From: Acinetobacter dispersus
GTDB lineage: Bacteria > Pseudomonadota > Gammaproteobacteria > Pseudomonadales > Moraxellaceae
Reading direction: 5' to 3'
Assembly: GCF_009884975.1 (NCBI RefSeq)
Contig: NZ_CP041970.1
Span: 2,852,001 to 2,916,000, forward strand
Length of the DNA: 64,000 nt
Made by a program: the position numbers and the translations under genes. Numbering within the stretch: the first letter of the stretch is position 1; every line of letters begins with the position of its first letter. Positions 48,896-61,247 of this stretch are shown here, one piece after another. The notes beneath the pieces were generated by a model. The model was not told where the DNA came from. It did no database searches and saw only the letters and a program-made list of their open reading frames with translations.

Positions 48896-49315
48896 TTACA
48901 ATGCGCGGTTTTTTATCTTACGAATCGTTTCAAGCTGACCTGCAATCTCAGATAGAGATGCGAGTGCAGCAGCAGAGTCTAAGTCACTCTTTTGATTTGC
49001 TAGCAATGCTTCAGCTTGTTTACGAGCATCTAAAATTGCAGCTTCATCTAAATTGTCAGCACGAACTGCAGTATCTGCAAGTACGGTAACAACATGAGGT
49101 TGAACTTCTAACACACCGCCAGATACATAAACGATTTCTTCTGTACCATTTTCCAACTGAACACGAATCGGGCCCGGTTGGAGTAAAGTTACGAGTGGTG
49201 CATGCCCTGGTAAAATACCAAGTTCACCGCCCGCACCTTTTGCGATTAACATCGTAACTTGTCCAGAGTAAATTGACTCTTTAACACTTACGACATCACA
49301 TTGCATAGTCGCCAT
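48896..49315 (-). CDS. atpC: ATP synthase subunit epsilon
   Basis: A 139-residue F1 central stalk subunit, with an N-terminal beta-sandwich (MQCDVVSVKESIYSGQVTML, then GELGILPGHAPLVTLLQPGP) and a C-terminal helical pair that can block rotation. It is the last gene of the operon, 17 bases after atpD. Confidence 0.96.
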   Translation of the reverse strand: MATMQCDVVSVKESIYSGQVTMLIAKGAGGELGILPGHAPLVTLLQPGPIRVQLENGTEEIVYVSGGVLEVQPHVVTVLADTAVRADNLDEAAILDARKQAEALLANQKSDLDSAAALASLSEIAGQLETIRKIKNRAL

Positions 49316-49332
49316 GAGATGATCTCCTTAAA

Positions 49333-50742
<1,410 letters not shown>

Positions 50743-50757
50743 TCAAACTTAATAATG

Positions 50758-51627
50758 TTAAACGGCAGCGGCACCGCCAACGATCTCAGAAATTTCCTGA
50801 GTAATCGCGGCTTGACGCAGCTTGTTGTAAATGAGTTGTAGGTCTTTAATCAATTGTCCTGCGTTGTCTGTCGCTGCTTTCATCGCGACCATACGAGCTG
50901 ACTGCTCACATGCAACGTTTTCAATTACACCTTGATAAACCATAGACTCGATATAGCGAACCAACAAACCATTTAACAATTCTTCTGCTTCTGGTTCGTA
51001 GAGATAGTCCCAACCATAAGTACGGTTGAGGTCATCGCTTTCTTCTGCCGGTGCTAAAGGAACAAGTTGTTCAACTTTAGGCTGCTGAGTCATTGCATTG
51101 ACGAACCCATTTGATACGAGGTAGATACGATCTAATTCGCCCTTATCAAATGCATCAAGCATAACTTGTACTGAGCCAGTTAACTGTTCCAAACTCGGTG
51201 CATCACCAAGTTGGGTCGTTGCACCAAGCACTTTACCGCCGTAATTCTTAAAAAACGAAACCGCTTTTTGACCAATCAAAGCAAATTCAACTTCAATTGA
51301 CTGCTCTTGCTGTGCTTTGACATGCTGCACAACTTTCTTGAACAAGTTAATGTTCAAGCCACCTGCCAAGCCACGATCTGAAGACACCACAATATAGCCA
51401 ACGCGCTTAACTGGGCGTTCAACCATATAACGGTGTTTGTATTCAGGGTTTGCTTGGACTAAGTGAGCAATTACACGGCGCATATTATCGGCATACGGAC
51501 GGCCCTGAGCCATGCGCTCTTGCGCACGACGCATTTTCGAAGCAGCTACCATTTGCATCGCGCGAGTAATCTTTTGCGTGCTCTTGATACTAGCTACTTT
51601 GGCGCGAATTTCTTTTAAATTTGCCAT
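50758..51627 (-). CDS. atpG: ATP synthase subunit gamma
   Basis: A 289-residue rotor subunit of F1. The N-terminal helix ([20 protein letters not shown], then [13 protein letters not shown]) and the C-terminal helix ([20 protein letters not shown]) form the coiled coil of the central stalk. Confidence 0.97.
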   Translation of the reverse strand: MANLKEIRAKVASIKSTQKITRAMQMVAASKMRRAQERMAQGRPYADNMRRVIAHLVQANPEYKHRYMVERPVKRVGYIVVSSDRGLAGGLNINLFKKVVQHVKAQQEQSIEVEFALIGQKAVSFFKNYGGKVLGATTQLGDAPSLEQLTGSVQVMLDAFDKGELDRIYLVSNGFVNAMTQQPKVEQLVPLAPAEESDDLNRTYGWDYLYEPEAEELLNGLLVRYIESMVYQGVIENVACEQSARMVAMKAATDNAGQLIKDLQLIYNKLRQAAITQEISEIVGGAAAV

Positions 51628-51716
51628 ACGCTTAACCTAGTATTCGAAAGCTCTTGCGAGCTTCCGAAGGTTGATCCGTGAACCAAACTTAACTAAAGTT
51701 TTAGCTATTGCTAAAA

Positions 51717-53261
51717 TTAGTAAGTTTGAGTCGCTTTGAAGCTCTCAATACCTGCTTTGAATGCTGCTTCGATGTCTTTGTTGTAATCACCAGTTTCATC
51801 GATCTGTTGCATTAACGCAGCATGTTCAGAACGGAAGTAAGAGATTAACGCAGCATCAAAGTCTACGATTTTCTTCACTTCTACGTCAGCCATGTAGCCT
51901 TCGTTAGATGCATATACAGAAACAGCTTGGTCAGCAATTGAGTATGGAGCATATTGTTTTTGCTTCATTAACTCAGTTACACGTTGACCATGCTCAAGTT
52001 GCTTACGCGTTGCTTCATCAAGATCAGAAGCAAACTGAGCAAACGCAGCCAATTCACGGTATTGCGCTAGAGCGGTACGGATACCACCAGACAATTTTTT
52101 GATGATCTTCGTTTGAGCAGAACCACCAACACGAGATACCGAGATACCCGCGTTCACAGCAGGACGAATACCTGCGTTGAATAATGATGTTTCTAAGAAG
52201 ATCTGACCGTCAGTAATCGAAATTACGTTGGTTGGTACGAATGCAGATACGTCACCAGCTTGAGTTTCAATGATCGGTAACGCAGTTAAAGAACCAGTTT
52301 GACCAGTTACTGCACCGTTCGTGAATTTCTCAACATAATCAGCTGAAACGCGCGAAGCACGTTCAAGAAGACGCGAGTGAAGATAGAATACGTCACCTGG
52401 ATACGCTTCACGACCTGGTGGACGACGTAAAAGTAATGAAATTTGACGGTAAGCAACAGCTTGCTTAGACAAATCATCATAAATAATTAATGCATCTTCA
52501 CCACGATCACGGAAGTATTCGCCCATTGTACAGCCTGAGTACGGAGCTAAATACTGCATTGCTGCAGGATCAGCGGCCGCAGCTGCGACAACAGTTGTAT
52601 ACGCCATAGCGCCAGTTTCTTCTAGCTTACGTACCACGTTTGCAATTGTTGATTGTTTTTGACCAATCGCAACGTATACACATTTAATGCCAGAATGTTT
52701 CTGAGCGATGATCGCATCGATCGCCATTGCTGTTTTACCAGTTTGACGGTCACCAATAATCAACTCACGCTGACCACGACCTACAGGGATCATGGTATCA
52801 ACTGATTTATAACCAGTTTGAACAGGTTCGTCGACAGACTGACGCCAAATTACACCTGGTGCTACTTTTTCAACAGCATCAGTAAGTTTCGCATCAATTG
52901 GGCCTTTACCATCAATTGGGTTACCCAAAGCGTCTACGACACGGCCAAGAAGTTCAGGACCAACCGGAACTTCTAATACACGACCTGTACAACGAGCTTT
53001 TTGACCTTCTTGCAGGCTTAGGTAGTTACCTAAAACAACGGCACCCACTGAATCCTGTTCTAGGTTCAGTGCCATACCAAATAAGCCGCCGTCGAATTCG
53101 ATCATTTCACCGTACATTGCATCTGCAAGACCGTGAATGCGCACGATACCGTCAGATACCATGACGATGGTACCTTCATTCTTCGCGGTCGCGCTGGTGT
53201 CCAGATCGCCGATACGCTGTTTAATGAGCGCACTGATCTCGGATGGATTCAGTTGTTGCAT
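51717..53261 (-). CDS. atpA: ATP synthase subunit alpha
   Basis: A 514-residue non-catalytic F1 subunit. P-loop GDRQTGKTA (about residues 169-177). The N-terminus [17 protein letters not shown] is the family form, so I take the ATG at 53261, not the one five codons upstream. Conserved Arg finger region: [14 protein letters not shown] and [10 protein letters not shown]. Confidence 0.98.
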   Translation of the reverse strand: MQQLNPSEISALIKQRIGDLDTSATAKNEGTIVMVSDGIVRIHGLADAMYGEMIEFDGGLFGMALNLEQDSVGAVVLGNYLSLQEGQKARCTGRVLEVPVGPELLGRVVDALGNPIDGKGPIDAKLTDAVEKVAPGVIWRQSVDEPVQTGYKSVDTMIPVGRGQRELIIGDRQTGKTAMAIDAIIAQKHSGIKCVYVAIGQKQSTIANVVRKLEETGAMAYTTVVAAAAADPAAMQYLAPYSGCTMGEYFRDRGEDALIIYDDLSKQAVAYRQISLLLRRPPGREAYPGDVFYLHSRLLERASRVSADYVEKFTNGAVTGQTGSLTALPIIETQAGDVSAFVPTNVISITDGQIFLETSLFNAGIRPAVNAGISVSRVGGSAQTKIIKKLSGGIRTALAQYRELAAFAQFASDLDEATRKQLEHGQRVTELMKQKQYAPYSIADQAVSVYASNEGYMADVEVKKIVDFDAALISYFRSEHAALMQQIDETGDYNKDIEAAFKAGIESFKATQTY

Positions 53262-53303
53262 TGCGCTATTCCTCAATCTTTTTTAAGTTCAGTCTTTTTG
53301 CTA

Positions 53304-53840
53304 TTACGCAAGAAGACGAGTCCGCATTTTTTCAAGCTTGTTAAGCGCAGAGTCATCTATCACTTGGTCGCCTGCACGAATCACAACACCTGCGATCAAC
53401 GCTGGATTAACGTTAACAGTGACATGAACTGTTCTGTTAAAACGTTTTTCAAGCGCATGAGCTAAAATATGCTCTTGTGTCGCATCCATTGGAAAAGCAG
53501 ATTCAATTTCTACTTCCAATGTGTTGTTGTTCTGCGATTTAAGTAGTTCGTATTCTGTTGCGATTTCAGGCAATAAAACTAAACGATCATTATCTGCAAG
53601 CAATGTCAAAAAGTTAGACACTGATTGAGTTTGATCTTCACCTAAAACCTTGGCAAAAAGACCTACTTGTTCCGCAGGAGTCAGCTCAGGGCGATTTAAA
53701 TAAGCGGAAAATGCTTCATCTTGCACCGCAGCACTGAGCAGTTGTAACGCATTTGACCAAGCGTCAGTTGCATTCTGCTCAGATGCATAAGCAAATGCTG
53801 CTTTGGCGTACGGGCGTGCTAACGTCAAGAGTTCAGCCAT
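53304..53840 (-). CDS. atpH: ATP synthase subunit delta
   Basis: A 178-residue subunit that joins F1 to the peripheral stalk. The N-terminal helical bundle begins [20 protein letters not shown], and the C-terminus has [20 protein letters not shown], both typical. Confidence 0.96.
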   Translation of the reverse strand: MAELLTLARPYAKAAFAYASEQNATDAWSNALQLLSAAVQDEAFSAYLNRPELTPAEQVGLFAKVLGEDQTQSVSNFLTLLADNDRLVLLPEIATEYELLKSQNNNTLEVEIESAFPMDATQEHILAHALEKRFNRTVHVTVNVNPALIAGVVIRAGDQVIDDSALNKLEKMRTRLLA

Positions 53841-53851
53841 ATTCGCCTCGC

Positions 53852-54322
53852 TTAAAGTTTAGCAGCCAGCTGATTCAGCATGGCATTATGAGCTTCTGCG
53901 TCAACTTGTTGGTTCAGAATTTTTTCTGCACCAGCAACTGCCAAAGCAGCAACTTGTTGACGTAATTCTTCGCGAGCAGAATTGATGTCTTGATCAACAG
54001 TTTCTTTCGCCTGTTGACGAATACGCTCACCTTCAGCAGATGCTTGGGTACGCGCTTCTTCGATCAATTGTGCTGCACGACGGTTCGCTTGTTCGATCAA
54101 TTGAGCCGCTTGTGCTTTTGCTGCGTCTAATTCTGCCTTAACTTGTGCTTGCGCATCAGCAAGGTCAGCTTTTGCTTTTTCAGCAGCATTTAAGCCATCA
54201 GCGATTTTACGCTGACGCTCACTAATCGCATTGATTAGTGGAGGCCATACAAACTTCATGCAGAATGCGACAAAGATCGCAAATGCAATTGCTTGGCCAA
54301 TCAATGTGAGGTTGATATTCAT
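53852..54322 (-). CDS. atpF: ATP synthase subunit b
   Basis: A 156-residue peripheral stalk subunit: one membrane helix ([20 protein letters not shown]) and a long Ala/Gln/Glu-rich coiled coil. The ATG at 54322 is the E. coli-like start; the five-codon extension is not needed. Confidence 0.96.
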   Translation of the reverse strand: MNINLTLIGQAIAFAIFVAFCMKFVWPPLINAISERQRKIADGLNAAEKAKADLADAQAQVKAELDAAKAQAAQLIEQANRRAAQLIEEARTQASAEGERIRQQAKETVDQDINSAREELRQQVAALAVAGAEKILNQQVDAEAHNAMLNQLAAKL

Positions 54323-54361
54323 TTCGCTATTCCTCAATATGTGGATTTAGGAATTAAGCTA

Positions 54362-54640
<279 letters not shown>

Positions 54641-54689
54641 TTAAACTAAAATTTAAGCCCAACTGTCAGGTGACAATCAGGCAATACCA

Positions 54690-55568
<879 letters not shown>

Positions 55569-55664
55569 TCACACCTGGTCAATGTCAATCATTAAAAAGA
55601 AGAGAAACGAATCATGCGGATGGCAATGATTCCGCCTCTACTTCCAAAAATCTCAAAATGTGCT

Positions 55665-56063
55665 TTACCCTCGTTTTTGTAGTCGTGCCACCCAAAATGG
55701 CGCGACCCACGACATCGCTTGTACGAGAATAAATCCACAAAACAACGCAACCGGTGACAGCGGTTTAACATTGCTCAAAATTAATATAAAACCCACAATC
55801 ACAATCGCAAACTTACCGAGCATTCCTCGGTACATATTCAGCATGACTTGTTTTGATGCTCTTGCGCCTGCCGTTCTAAACGACTGCCAAGCAAAATAAC
55901 AATGTGCCAACCAACATACCAAAGCCCCAAGCGCAGCACTCAAAGCAGCAGTTGTATCTTTTATTGCCCATGCAAGCAAAGCTGCAATAGGAATCATACA
56001 TGCTTGTAAGAAGACCAAAGCTTTTGCTAATCGTCGGTCAATCATGCGACTAGTTTGGCTCAT
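55665..56063 (-). CDS. atpI: ATP synthase protein I
   Basis: A 132-residue membrane protein with four helices (LVFLQACMIPIAALLAWAIK near the start). It is the first gene of the atp operon and is thought to assist c-ring assembly. The promoter should lie in the A/T-rich stretch after 56064. Confidence 0.9.
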   Translation of the reverse strand: MSQTSRMIDRRLAKALVFLQACMIPIAALLAWAIKDTTAALSAALGALVCWLAHCYFAWQSFRTAGARASKQVMLNMYRGMLGKFAIVIVGFILILSNVKPLSPVALFCGFILVQAMSWVAPFWVARLQKRG

Positions 56064-56233
56064 TTTTTACCCACTTACAGCAGAACTGCTTGACAAGTTT
56101 TAATCATGATCGTTTCGAATCGCAGGCATTATAGAGTTACACCCCTGAACATGCAATCTTTTCTCGACTTAAGTCTGCTTTTTTCGTTACCATATTTTTT
56201 GACGCTAGAGTCAATTGATTTTTATTTTTTTGA

Positions 56234-57073
56234 TCAATTTTGTGCACTTATTACGCATTTATCAGTTTTTAAAGCCAATTTTTTCCATGCAGTTACAAAA
56301 TTGTCTTCGCCGCGCATGCTTTCATCGACCGACTGGAAAACTACTGGGTTCATTTTTTGGTACTGACTAGCACTTGCTGTCGTTTCGGCCAATAAGCACA
56401 TTTTATTTTGCGGACGATTGTCTCTTAAGTATTTAATTTGAGCTGCAGTTGGTGCAATATGTGGATCATCGGTCAGTGCACCTGCAAATTTCAGGTTCAA
56501 TGCTCTTTCTAGGTATTGATAGGCATCATGATAAGACCAGTAATTCTTTGCTTTATTTGAGCTTTCATACTGCTGCGACGCCTGTAGCATTTGTTGCGAA
56601 AACTCTTTCGCATTGGCCATATATTTGGCTTTATTTTCTGGATATTGCTGTGAACGCAAAGTTGCAATAAAGAAGGCGATACGCACCGCATTATTTGGAT
56701 CTAACCAAACATGGCTATCAACCGTGTTCGCCATAGATGCGCCACGCAAATTACGCAGTGGTAAAGTCGTTAAAATGCCTGAATCCAATAGTGCGATTGC
56801 TTTACGGTTCTGGTTCAACATCTTTTCGAGAGGCGCTTCATGCGCTTTCCCAAGCCAAATTACCAAAGAGGCATCTTGAATCGCTTTACGGTGAGCTGGT
56901 GTGAGTTGTACGTCATGACCACTTTGATCTTTTAATAACAGAATCGGCTCTTCTATTCCGTCTGTTACTTCTTTGGCAATCAGATAAATTGGGTGTGTTG
57001 AAACCACCAAGCTTTGTGTCCAGCCCCATGTGCTTAACATCGAAAACAAGACCAAGACAAATAGGCGAGACAT
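56234..57073 (-). CDS. znuA: Zinc ABC transporter substrate-binding protein
   Basis: About 279 residues, exported by the signal MSRLFVLVLFSMLSTWGWTQ. Zinc ligands are His in STHPIYLIA, His in SHVWLDPNN and His in SYHDAYQYL, with the fourth acidic residue near the C-terminus. It lacks the long His/Asp-rich loop found in many ZnuA proteins. The start at 57073 gives a proper signal; the ATG five codons earlier is a possibility. It is divergent from zur-znuC-znuB, with a Zur box 28 bases upstream. Confidence 0.93.
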   Translation of the reverse strand: MSRLFVLVLFSMLSTWGWTQSLVVSTHPIYLIAKEVTDGIEEPILLLKDQSGHDVQLTPAHRKAIQDASLVIWLGKAHEAPLEKMLNQNRKAIALLDSGILTTLPLRNLRGASMANTVDSHVWLDPNNAVRIAFFIATLRSQQYPENKAKYMANAKEFSQQMLQASQQYESSNKAKNYWSYHDAYQYLERALNLKFAGALTDDPHIAPTAAQIKYLRDNRPQNKMCLLAETTASASQYQKMNPVVFQSVDESMRGEDNFVTAWKKLALKTDKCVISAQN

Positions 57074-57100
57074 CACAACATTACTCAATTTAGCGAATCA

Positions 57101-57115
57101 TGTTATAATATAACA
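57101..57115. promoter_or_regulatory. Zur box of znuA
   Basis: TGTTATA-A-TATAACA, a perfect palindrome matching the core of the proteobacterial Zur consensus. It lies 28 bases upstream of the znuA start, so zinc-bound Zur should repress znuA. Confidence 0.85.
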
Positions 57116-57189
57116 AAAGTTGAAAAATGCCTATGTCTATTTTTAGATTCGCTGCACTATCCGTCGTGCATTTCACTTATATAGATAGT

Positions 57190-57213
57190 TATCATAAATT
57201 GCATGTTATGATA
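57190..57213. promoter_or_regulatory. Inverted repeat before zur, candidate second Zur site
   Basis: TATCATAA and TTATGATA, 8-bp perfect arms with an 8-bp spacer, about 80 bases before zur. The right arm with flanks (TGTTATGATAGC) resembles a degenerate Zur box. It may give autoregulation of the zur-znuC-znuB transcript. Confidence 0.5.
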
Positions 57214-57293
57214 GCGGGGCTATTGCGACACTATTCAGACACTTCATGTCAGTGAAAATTCAATAGGCTCTACAAAAACAATGAGGTCAATCT

Positions 57294-57791
57294 ATGAGTT
57301 CTTGTTCACATGAACATGACAATGCTTTACATGGTGTTCACGGTCATCACGATATTAAAGCACGCCTTGCCGAAGCAGAAATTTTATGTACTGCGACTGG
57401 CGCTCGTCTGACACCTTTACGTAAAGAAGTCCTTGAACTCATTTTAAATGCATCTGCACCGATGGGTGCTTATGATTTATTGGCTAAAATTAAAGGCCAA
57501 GCAGACCGCCCTGCTGCGCCTCCTACGGTATACCGTACTTTAGACTTTTTATTAGAAAAAGGCTTAATCCACAGACTTACGTCTATTAATGCCTATATAC
57601 CTTGCTGCCATCCACGTGAAGGTCATCAAGCGGCTTTTCTGATTTGTACGGAATGTCATTCTGTAAAAGAAGCCTCAGCACAAGGTTTGATCCAGCAACT
57701 CGATCAACTTGCATCATCAGACCAGTTTTTAGCGCAACATAGCATTATTGAAATCTCTGGAAAATGTCATCAGTGCAGCACACGCCAGTAA
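57294..57791 (+). CDS. zur: Zinc uptake regulator Zur
   Basis: A 165-residue Fur-family repressor. A His-rich N-terminus (HEHDNALHGVHGHHDIKARL) precedes the winged helix (LTPLRKEVLELILNASAPMG, YRTLDFLLEKGLIHRL). The structural zinc Cys pairs are CTEC and CHQC, and the sensory site includes CCHPREGH. AGGTC lies eight bases upstream. Its last 28 bases overlap znuC, so they are translationally coupled. Confidence 0.94.
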   Translation: MSSCSHEHDNALHGVHGHHDIKARLAEAEILCTATGARLTPLRKEVLELILNASAPMGAYDLLAKIKGQADRPAAPPTVYRTLDFLLEKGLIHRLTSINAYIPCCHPREGHQAAFLICTECHSVKEASAQGLIQQLDQLASSDQFLAQHSIIEISGKCHQCSTRQ

Positions 57792-58552
57792 GTCCTCCAC
57801 TTATTCAACTGGAGAGTATCTCTGTTCGTCGTGATGAGCTGGATATTTTAAGAAATGTAGATTTTGCCTTACAAGCAAAAGAAATTGTGACGTTGATTGG
57901 TCCCAATGGCGCAGGCAAATCTACATTAATCAAAGTGCTATTGGGTATCATGCCGCCGAATAAAGGCAAAATTCACTTTTCTAAAAAATTAAAAATGGCC
58001 TATGTTCCGCAGAAGTTTAACCCTTCCGCGAGCCTCCCTTTACGTGTACAAGATTTACTTGATCTAGAAGTTTGCGAAAAGGCTTTACGCGAAGAGATTA
58101 TTCGCGACACAGGCATTCAAAAATTACAGTCTTCTAAAGTACAGCAATTGTCTGGTGGTGAACGGCAGCGGGTTTTACTGGCTCGTGCTTTATTGCGCCA
58201 ACCCGATATTTTAGTACTGGATGAACCGATGCAAGGCTTGGATATTCAGTCCGAAGCTGAGCTTTATGAATATGTACGTAGTTTACCTGAACGCTATGGC
58301 TGTGCTGTGTTGATGGTGTCACATGACCTACAATGGGTGATGCAAGGTACACATCGCGTGGTCTGTCTAAACAAACATATTTGCTGTAGTGGTTTACCTG
58401 AAAGTATTCAACAGCATCCAGAATACCAAGCGATTTTTGGCACCCAACGTATGTTCTATCAGCATCATCACAATCACTGTGGTCATAGTGATCATGCCGA
58501 ACCGTGTTCGCACGATCCACGCCCACATATTCACCCTGAGCCAAAGGTCTAA
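57764..58552 (+). CDS. znuC: Zinc ABC transporter ATP-binding protein
   Basis: A 262-residue ABC ATPase. Walker A GPNGAGKST, signature LSGGERQRV, Walker B DILVLDEP and the switch His in MVSHDLQWV are present. The C-terminal 35 residues are His-rich (HHHHNHCGHSDHAEPCSHDP), a metal-binding tail usual for ZnuC. Its start codon lies within zur, and no later ATG is plausible. Confidence 0.95.
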   Translation: MSSVQHTPVSPPLIQLESISVRRDELDILRNVDFALQAKEIVTLIGPNGAGKSTLIKVLLGIMPPNKGKIHFSKKLKMAYVPQKFNPSASLPLRVQDLLDLEVCEKALREEIIRDTGIQKLQSSKVQQLSGGERQRVLLARALLRQPDILVLDEPMQGLDIQSEAELYEYVRSLPERYGCAVLMVSHDLQWVMQGTHRVVCLNKHICCSGLPESIQQHPEYQAIFGTQRMFYQHHHNHCGHSDHAEPCSHDPRPHIHPEPKV

Positions 58553-58555
58553 GCC

Positions 58556-59365
58556 ATGATGGAATGGTTACAACTCCTCCTCCCTGCTTGGATCATGGGG
58601 TCATTACTGGTTTTTCTAACGGCTCCTCTCGGCTGCTTGATGCTTTGGCGCAGAATGTCTTTTTTTGCAGATACCATGGCACACGGCACCTTACTTGGTG
58701 TCGCAGTTGCAGGGATTCTGAATTTACCTTTTTGGCTGGGGGTCGCTTGTCTTGCGCTGCTGCTGGTCGCTCTGCTGTGGGTTTTGCACGATTCACGCCT
58801 ACCCAATGATGCATTACTCGCTTTAAGCTCTGCTACCCTCCTCTGCTCTGGTCTGCTACTGATTCAGCAAGTACCAAGTTTGCGTCCTGAATTGCTTAGC
58901 TATTTATTCGGTGATTTACTCAGTATCGAATGGGCGGATTTACCGATGTTTGCCGTGGTGATCGCAGGTGCATTAATCGTACTCTATCGTTCGTGGTCAG
59001 CGCAGATTCAAATTGCAATTGATCCTGATATCGCGATGAGTGAAGGCGTGAGTGCCAACTGGCAACGTTTAATCTTCATGTTGTTATTGGCGTTGTTTAC
59101 AGTATTGGCTTTACGTGCGGTCGGTTCATTACTCATGGGCGCTTTACTGGTGATTCCAGCCCTGAGTGCACGCTTATTGGCACACTCACCAAAACAAATG
59201 GTGGTTTGGGCATTTGTGTTGGCACAGCTCGGTGTTACGGTTGGTCTATGGTCGAGTGCTGCACTGAATATTTCTACAGGCTTAAGTATTGTTCTGTGTA
59301 TGGCACTTTGCTTTGCCGCTATTTTCATCACGCAAAAACTCAAAAGCCAAGCTCAATCTGCCTAA
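58556..59365 (+). CDS. znuB: Zinc ABC transporter permease
   Basis: A 269-residue integral membrane protein of the ABC-3 family, eight to nine helices. MLWRRMSFFADTMAHGTLLG in the first cytoplasmic loop, GVSANWQRLIFMLLLALFTV and ALLVIPALSARLLAHSPKQM are family forms. Three bases separate it from znuC. A second ATG immediately follows the first. Confidence 0.94.
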   Translation: MMEWLQLLLPAWIMGSLLVFLTAPLGCLMLWRRMSFFADTMAHGTLLGVAVAGILNLPFWLGVACLALLLVALLWVLHDSRLPNDALLALSSATLLCSGLLLIQQVPSLRPELLSYLFGDLLSIEWADLPMFAVVIAGALIVLYRSWSAQIQIAIDPDIAMSEGVSANWQRLIFMLLLALFTVLALRAVGSLLMGALLVIPALSARLLAHSPKQMVVWAFVLAQLGVTVGLWSSAALNISTGLSIVLCMALCFAAIFITQKLKSQAQSA

Positions 59366-59374
59366 ATTGGGCAG

Positions 59375-59998
59375 TCAGCTTGACTGTTGAATCGCACTTA
59401 ATAAAAGTGCTGCACCACTAAACATCACCGCAAAACCACGATTTAAATATTTTTGCTGTGTTGGTGAGCGAAGTAGTCTCAATACTTTCGAAGCCAGTCC
59501 GGTATAGCCCGCCATAACAATCAGGTCGATCGTCACCATCGTGGCTGCCATAATTAAGTATTGCAGCCATTGTGGTTGACTCAAATCCAGAAATTGTGGC
59601 AAAACAGCCAACAAAAATACAATCGCCTTAGGGTTACTCATATTCACCACAAAGCCTTTCAATATTAAGGCGATCGCTGATTGAGGTTGTTCCTGCCGAA
59701 TCTCAATCGCCTGAATCGGTGCAGTCCACTGCTTATACGCCAAATAGACCAAATAAGCGACGCCAAACCATTTCACCACCTGAAAAGCCCAAGGCGTGGT
59801 CGCAAACAGCACACCAACACCTGCTGCCACAATCAGGATTTGTATCAACAATGCCACTTGCAAACCAATGACATTCCAATAGCCATGCCGAAAGCCGTAG
59901 TTGAGGCCACTCGACATTGACGCAATTGCTCCTGCGCCTGGCGAGATGCTAATTACCCAGCACGCCAACATAAAAGCAAACCAAATCTGCAAAGACAT
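59375..59998 (-). CDS. LysE family translocator
   Basis: About 207 residues and six membrane helices of the LysE/RhtB family of amino acid exporters. The family signature is visible in SISPGAGAIASMSSGLNYGF and in GFVVNMSNPKAIVFLLAVLP. It may export an amino acid such as homoserine or threonine; the substrate is unknown. The start at 59998 is an ATG; the frame extends six codons upstream only with TTG. It is convergent with znuB, with nine bases between them. Confidence 0.9.
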   Translation of the reverse strand: MSLQIWFAFMLACWVISISPGAGAIASMSSGLNYGFRHGYWNVIGLQVALLIQILIVAAGVGVLFATTPWAFQVVKWFGVAYLVYLAYKQWTAPIQAIEIRQEQPQSAIALILKGFVVNMSNPKAIVFLLAVLPQFLDLSQPQWLQYLIMAATMVTIDLIVMAGYTGLASKVLRLLRSPTQQKYLNRGFAVMFSGAALLLSAIQQSS

Positions 59999-60154
59999 AA
60001 CAACAGCGTCGAACAATAAAAGGTGAATTATACTGTTTTATTGAATAGTTACGATGATTTTTTAGGCAATAAAATTTCTTAAATAAACTACTCAGCCCAA
60101 CCAACATCAGGCACAATTATCGTTTTCCCCTTAAAAATAACTAAGGAGTTTTTA

Positions 60155-61075
60155 ATGACTGCGCAATCTGTCATTCTTCCATTACCTTCTGACCACGCCC
60201 GCTTTATTGTTTTACGTTTAAAAGATTTAACCATTGCCGAATTAAAACAACAGATTGAAGCTCTCCTTTCAGCACGTGACCGTTTGATCACGCAACACCC
60301 GAATGACCAGATTAAAACAGCCATCGCTTTTGGTCCCGAACTTTGGGCACAACTCAATTCGCAAACACCTGAAGGTTTTAAACAGCTCGATCCACAACAA
60401 GGTGCGTTTAATATGCCAGTGGTGCCAGCGGATGTATTTATTCATCTTGCCAGCGCCCGTGCAGATATTTGTTTTGCCATGAGCCAAGCTTTTTTTAACG
60501 GCATTCAAGACAAAGTCGAAGTTCTAGATGAGCGCGCTTGTTTCCGTTTCTTTGATGGCCGTGATATGACCGGCTTTATTGATGGAACCGAGAATCCGCA
60601 ATTTCCAGATGACCGTGCAGAAGCAGCACTACTACCAGAAACAGCAGGTGCCTTTGCCGATGGTAGCTTTATCTTTGCGCAGCGTTATATTCATGATCTT
60701 GCAAAATGGCAAATGTTGAAAGTCGATGCACAAGAACATGTATTTGGCCGTACTAAACTTGAATCGATTGAGCTGGATGATGATGTAAAACCAGAAAACT
60801 CACATGTGGCACGTACAGTCGTTGAAGACGATGAAGGTGAGGAAATGGAAATCTTGCGTCACAGCTTGCCTTACGGTGATGGCAAAGGCGAGCAAGGCTT
60901 ATTCTTTGTCGCTTACACCAACAATTTAAGCATTATTGATGAGATGCTGAAACGTATGTTTGGAACTACAGGTGATGGCATTCATGATCGCTTACTGCAT
61001 TTTACCACTGCGATTGATGGTGCTTATTACTTCGCGCCAAGCGATGAATTATTAGAACAGATTTTAGAAGATTAA
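60155..61075 (+). CDS. Dyp-type heme peroxidase
   Basis: A 306-residue dye-decolorising peroxidase, YfeX-like (class B). The GxxDG motif is in MTGFIDGTENPQ with catalytic Asp; the proximal heme His is in ENSHVARTVVEDDEG; the distal Arg follows in ILRHSLPYGD. There is no signal peptide, so it is cytoplasmic, or packaged in an encapsulin, for which I see no gene here. AAGGAG lies six bases before the ATG. Single gene. Confidence 0.93.
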   Translation: MTAQSVILPLPSDHARFIVLRLKDLTIAELKQQIEALLSARDRLITQHPNDQIKTAIAFGPELWAQLNSQTPEGFKQLDPQQGAFNMPVVPADVFIHLASARADICFAMSQAFFNGIQDKVEVLDERACFRFFDGRDMTGFIDGTENPQFPDDRAEAALLPETAGAFADGSFIFAQRYIHDLAKWQMLKVDAQEHVFGRTKLESIELDDDVKPENSHVARTVVEDDEGEEMEILRHSLPYGDGKGEQGLFFVAYTNNLSIIDEMLKRMFGTTGDGIHDRLLHFTTAIDGAYYFAPSDELLEQILED

Positions 61076-61082
61076 AACCATC

Positions 61083-61113
61083 AGATGCTATGTTTTTCAA
61101 TAGCATAGCATCT
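61083..61113 (+). terminator. Hairpin after the peroxidase gene
   Basis: AGATGCTATG and CATAGCATCT, a perfect 10-bp stem with an 11-base loop, seven bases after the stop. It has no T-run, so it is a weak or Rho-assisted terminator or an RNA-stabilising end. Confidence 0.5.
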
Positions 61114-61247
61114 GCATTAGCCCCAAGGTTTCAATCACTCAGAAAAGATTTATGTGAATATGTTAATTCCGCACAAATCCCACTCCCCTTAAGCCGATAA
61201 AATTTGCTATATTGTTCGTTTTTCCGCGACATTTATTTTCGGTAACT

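Noticed and set aside
60155..61075. Encapsulin partner for the Dyp peroxidase
   Set aside because: No encapsulin-like gene lies nearby, and the C-terminus shows no clear cargo peptide.
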